From Microbispora sp. ZYX-F-249 (GTDB taxonomy: Bacteria > Actinomycetota > Actinomycetes > Streptosporangiales > Streptosporangiaceae), in contig NZ_JBDJAW010000001.1 of NCBI RefSeq assembly GCF_039649665.1, positions 248,001-312,000 on the forward strand: 64,000 bases of DNA. Direction: 5' to 3'. The position numbers and the translations under genes are program-made. How positions within the stretch are numbered: position 1 is the first letter of the stretch; every line of letters begins with the position of its first letter. This document shows, piece after piece, positions 61,278 to 64,000 of the stretch. Below the pieces are notes generated by a model that worked only from the letters and a program-made list of their open reading frames with translations, had not been told where the DNA came from and did not search any database.

Positions 61278-61685
61278 ATGAAGCTCGACTCGGCCGGCCT
61301 GGAGATCCTCAGCGGAGGAGAATGCCTGGACCTGCTGGCCTCCGCCCCCATCGGCAGGATCGTCTTCACCGATCGCGCCCTCCCCGCCGTCCAGCCGGTC
61401 AACTTCTGCCTGCTCGACGGGAACATCGTCATCCGCACCGCCGCCGGCTCCAAGCTCGCCGCCGCGGCACGCAACGCCATCGTGGCCTTCGAGGCCGACG
61501 ACTTCGACGTGTCGTGCCGTACGGGGTGGTCGGTGACCGCGGTGGGTCCGGCCCGCGCGGTCTCGGAACCGGAGGAGATCGCCCGCCTGTCGGCGCTGCC
61601 GCTCACGCCGTGGGTGCCCGGGAACCGCGACCACTTCATCGTCATGGCCCCCGAGCAGATCTCCGGCCGCCGGCTCACCAGGTAG
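61278..61685 (+). CDS. Pyridoxamine 5'-phosphate oxidase-like flavin-binding protein
   Basis: This 135-residue split-barrel protein has GRIVFTDRALPAVQPVNFCLL and IRTAAGSKLAAAARN, typical of small actinobacterial FMN or F420-binding PNPOx-like proteins. Such proteins reduce or bind varied small molecules; the substrate is unknown. ATG 61278 starts the typical MKLDSAGL N-terminus. A strong hairpin follows. Confidence 0.88.
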   Translation: MKLDSAGLEILSGGECLDLLASAPIGRIVFTDRALPAVQPVNFCLLDGNIVIRTAAGSKLAAAARNAIVAFEADDFDVSCRTGWSVTAVGPARAVSEPEEIARLSALPLTPWVPGNRDHFIVMAPEQISGRRLTR

Positions 61686-61698
61686 CGCCCGTGCGGAA

Positions 61699-61729
61699 AA
61701 CGCCCGCCTCGTTCCCCGAGGCGGGCGTT
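61699..61729. terminator. Bidirectional terminator between the PNPOx-like gene and cydB
   Basis: A perfect 13-bp stem (AACGCCCGCCTCG with CGAGGCGGGCGTT) and a five-base loop lie between convergent genes; flanking GCGG and CCGC extend the pairing. It serves the plus-strand gene and, in reverse, cydAB. Confidence 0.8.
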
Positions 61730-61748
61730 CCCGCATGTCACCCGCATG

Positions 61749-62723
<975 letters not shown>

Positions 62724-62735
62724 GACGGCGGTCCT

Positions 62736-64000
62736 TCAGTAGGAGAGGGCGGGGAGAGCGGGCTCGTCCTCGTGGACCGCGTCCTCCAGCTCGGGCCCCT
62801 TGCGGATGAACTTGAGCAGCAGGCGGACCTCGATGACCGCGAGCACGGCGTAGACCAGCGTGAAGCCGACCAGGGTGGTGGCGACCTCGCCGACGTCGGA
62901 ACCCGGGGAGACGGCGGCGGCGGTCCGCATCATGCCGAACACGGTCCACGGCTGGCGGCCCACCTCGGTGAAGATCCACCCGAGCGTGTTGGCCAGGAAC
63001 GGCAGGCCGATGCCGAGCACGGCGGCCCGGTGGAACCAGGGGCCGGCCGGCATCCGTCCGCGCCGGGTCAGCCAGAGCCCGGCCAGCGCCAGCAGCCCGG
63101 CCAGCGCGCCGAACCCGATCATCAGGCGGAACGACCAGTACGCGAGGCCGACGACGGGGCGGTAGTCGCCGGGGCCGTACGTCTTCTCGTACCTGGCCTG
63201 GATGTCGTTGATGCCCTCGACCTTCCCGTCCAGGGTGTTGGTGGACAGCAGGCTCAGGCCGTAGGGGATCTGGAGGTTGATGTGGTTGCGGCCGTTCTCC
63301 ACGTCGCCGACCGCGAAGACGGAGAAGCCGGCGGAGGTCTCGTCCTCCCACAGGGCCTCGGCGGCGGCCATCTTCATGGGCTGCTGCCGTGTCATCAGCT
63401 GCGCCTGCCAGTGGCCGCTGAAGGCGACCCCGGCCGAGGCGGCCAGCGTGACCACCAGCGCGGCGCGGGCCGACTTCCGGAACAGGTCCGTCTCGCGCTC
63501 GCGTGCGAGCTGCCAGGCGCTCACACCGATGACGAACGCCCCGGCCGTCACGAACGCGCCGAAGATGACGTGGGGGAACGTCGCCAGGGTGGTGACGTTC
63601 GTCAGCACGGCCCAGATGTCGGTGAGTTCGGCCCGGCCGGTGGCCGGGTTGAGCCGGTAGCCGACCGGGTGCTGCATCCACGAGTTCGCGGCGAGGATGA
63701 AGTACGCCGAGATGTTCGTGCCGATCGCGGCCAGCCAGATCGTGGCCAGGTGGACCCTCTTCGGCAGCTTGTCCCAGCCGAAAATCCACAGGCCGAGGAA
63801 GGTGGACTCCAGGAAGAAGGCCATCAGGCCCTCCATCGCCAGCGGCGCACCGAACACGTCCCCGACGAACCGCGAGTAGGCACTCCAGTTCATCCCGAAC
63901 TGGAACTCCTGGACGATGCCGGTGACGACGCCCATCGCGAAGTTGATCAGGAACAGCCTGCCCCAGAACTTCGTCATCCGCAGGTAGGCCGCGTCGCCCG
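62736..64000 (-). CDS. cydA: Cytochrome bd oxidase subunit I, 5' end outside the window
   Basis: The visible 421 codons run from GDAAYLRMTKFWGRLFLINFA to the stop; about 40-45 N-terminal residues, including the first heme ligand His, lie to the right of the window. Strong cydA signatures: GIVQEFQFGMNWSAYSRFVGDVFG, an internal GHWQAQLMTRQQPMKMAAAE heme/quinol region, and GWIFTEVGRQPW. The Q-loop appears short, as in other actinobacteria. It is translated with cydB and makes the quinol-oxidising, oxygen-reducing complex. Confidence 0.96.
   Translation of the reverse strand, partial: GDAAYLRMTKFWGRLFLINFAMGVVTGIVQEFQFGMNWSAYSRFVGDVFGAPLAMEGLMAFFLESTFLGLWIFGWDKLPKRVHLATIWLAAIGTNISAYFILAANSWMQHPVGYRLNPATGRAELTDIWAVLTNVTTLATFPHVIFGAFVTAGAFVIGVSAWQLARERETDLFRKSARAALVVTLAASAGVAFSGHWQAQLMTRQQPMKMAAAEALWEDETSAGFSVFAVGDVENGRNHINLQIPYGLSLLSTNTLDGKVEGINDIQARYEKTYGPGDYRPVVGLAYWSFRLMIGFGALAGLLALAGLWLTRRGRMPAGPWFHRAAVLGIGLPFLANTLGWIFTEVGRQPWTVFGMMRTAAAVSPGSDVGEVATTLVGFTLVYAVLAVIEVRLLLKFIRKGPELEDAVHEDEPALPALSY

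Overview
The window is about 72% GC, rich in GTG starts and in four-base ATGA/GTGA gene overlaps. It carries Tat-lipoprotein sugar importers without their own ATPase, many RsbW/STAS/SpoIIE partner-switching proteins and CebR-type operators. This points to a soil-type filamentous actinobacterium, most likely in or near the Streptosporangiales; that assignment is inference. No tRNA, rRNA, CRISPR array, phage or insertion sequence was seen.

Layout, left to right. (1) 1-4407: the start of a GH3 glycosidase, cut by the window edge, diverges from a three-gene oligosaccharide importer, with palindromic operators between them. (2) 4431-9514: an AAA ATPase, a secreted modular GH18 chitinase and a SUKH/leucine-rich-repeat protein. 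(3) 9529-17106: a tightly coupled seven-gene operon (ROK regulator, SsuCBA-type importer, two Cys-type sulfatases, formylglycine-generating enzyme). It looks built to import sulfate esters and cleave them in the cytoplasm. (4) 17318-19612: a secreted GH43 enzyme. (5) 19730-21432: four consecutive genes for small secreted proteins sharing one unrecognised module (GDGNG start, Asn/Gln-spaced repeats, terminal Cys pair); this is the most novel-looking locus. (6) 21435-27814: a sigma-factor partner-switching block with two STAS proteins, a GAF-SpoIIE phosphatase and a 1403-residue hybrid kinase/receiver/phosphatase/anti-sigma protein. (7) 27811-32039: an Rsm22-like protein, a PL8 lyase and a divergent Cip1-like secreted protein around an exact CebR box. 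(8) 31955-39604: an eight-gene glycan-assembly operon (membrane protein, DPM1-like GT2, CofD-like transferase, HAD phosphatase, nucleotidyltransferase, flippase, GT4, and a GT2 broken by a one-base frameshift). (9) 39932-45562: a NUDIX hydrolase, a second sugar importer and a LacI-family regulator. (10) 45925-52232: a secreted GH5 cellulase, a cytoplasmic GH95-type enzyme and a GH42 beta-galactosidase. (11) 52242-61685: more STAS and anti-sigma proteins, an Orn/Lys/Arg decarboxylase, a YbdK-type carboxylate-amine ligase, an epimerase, a NERD-pseudokinase and a flavin-binding protein. (12) 61749-64000: cydB and the truncated cydA of cytochrome bd oxidase.

How it works together. Secreted enzymes (chitinase, GH43, PL8, Cip1-like, GH5 cellulase) break polysaccharides outside the cell. 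Two ATPase-less importers bring in oligosaccharides. Intracellular GH3, GH95 and GH42 enzymes and the sulfatases finish degradation. Palindromes of GTTTC/GAAAC, GGAAA/TTTCC and CebR type near these genes suggest LacI/ROK-type control. The partner-switching proteins imply stress or developmental sigma-factor control, and the small secreted proteins and glycan operon probably act at the cell surface.
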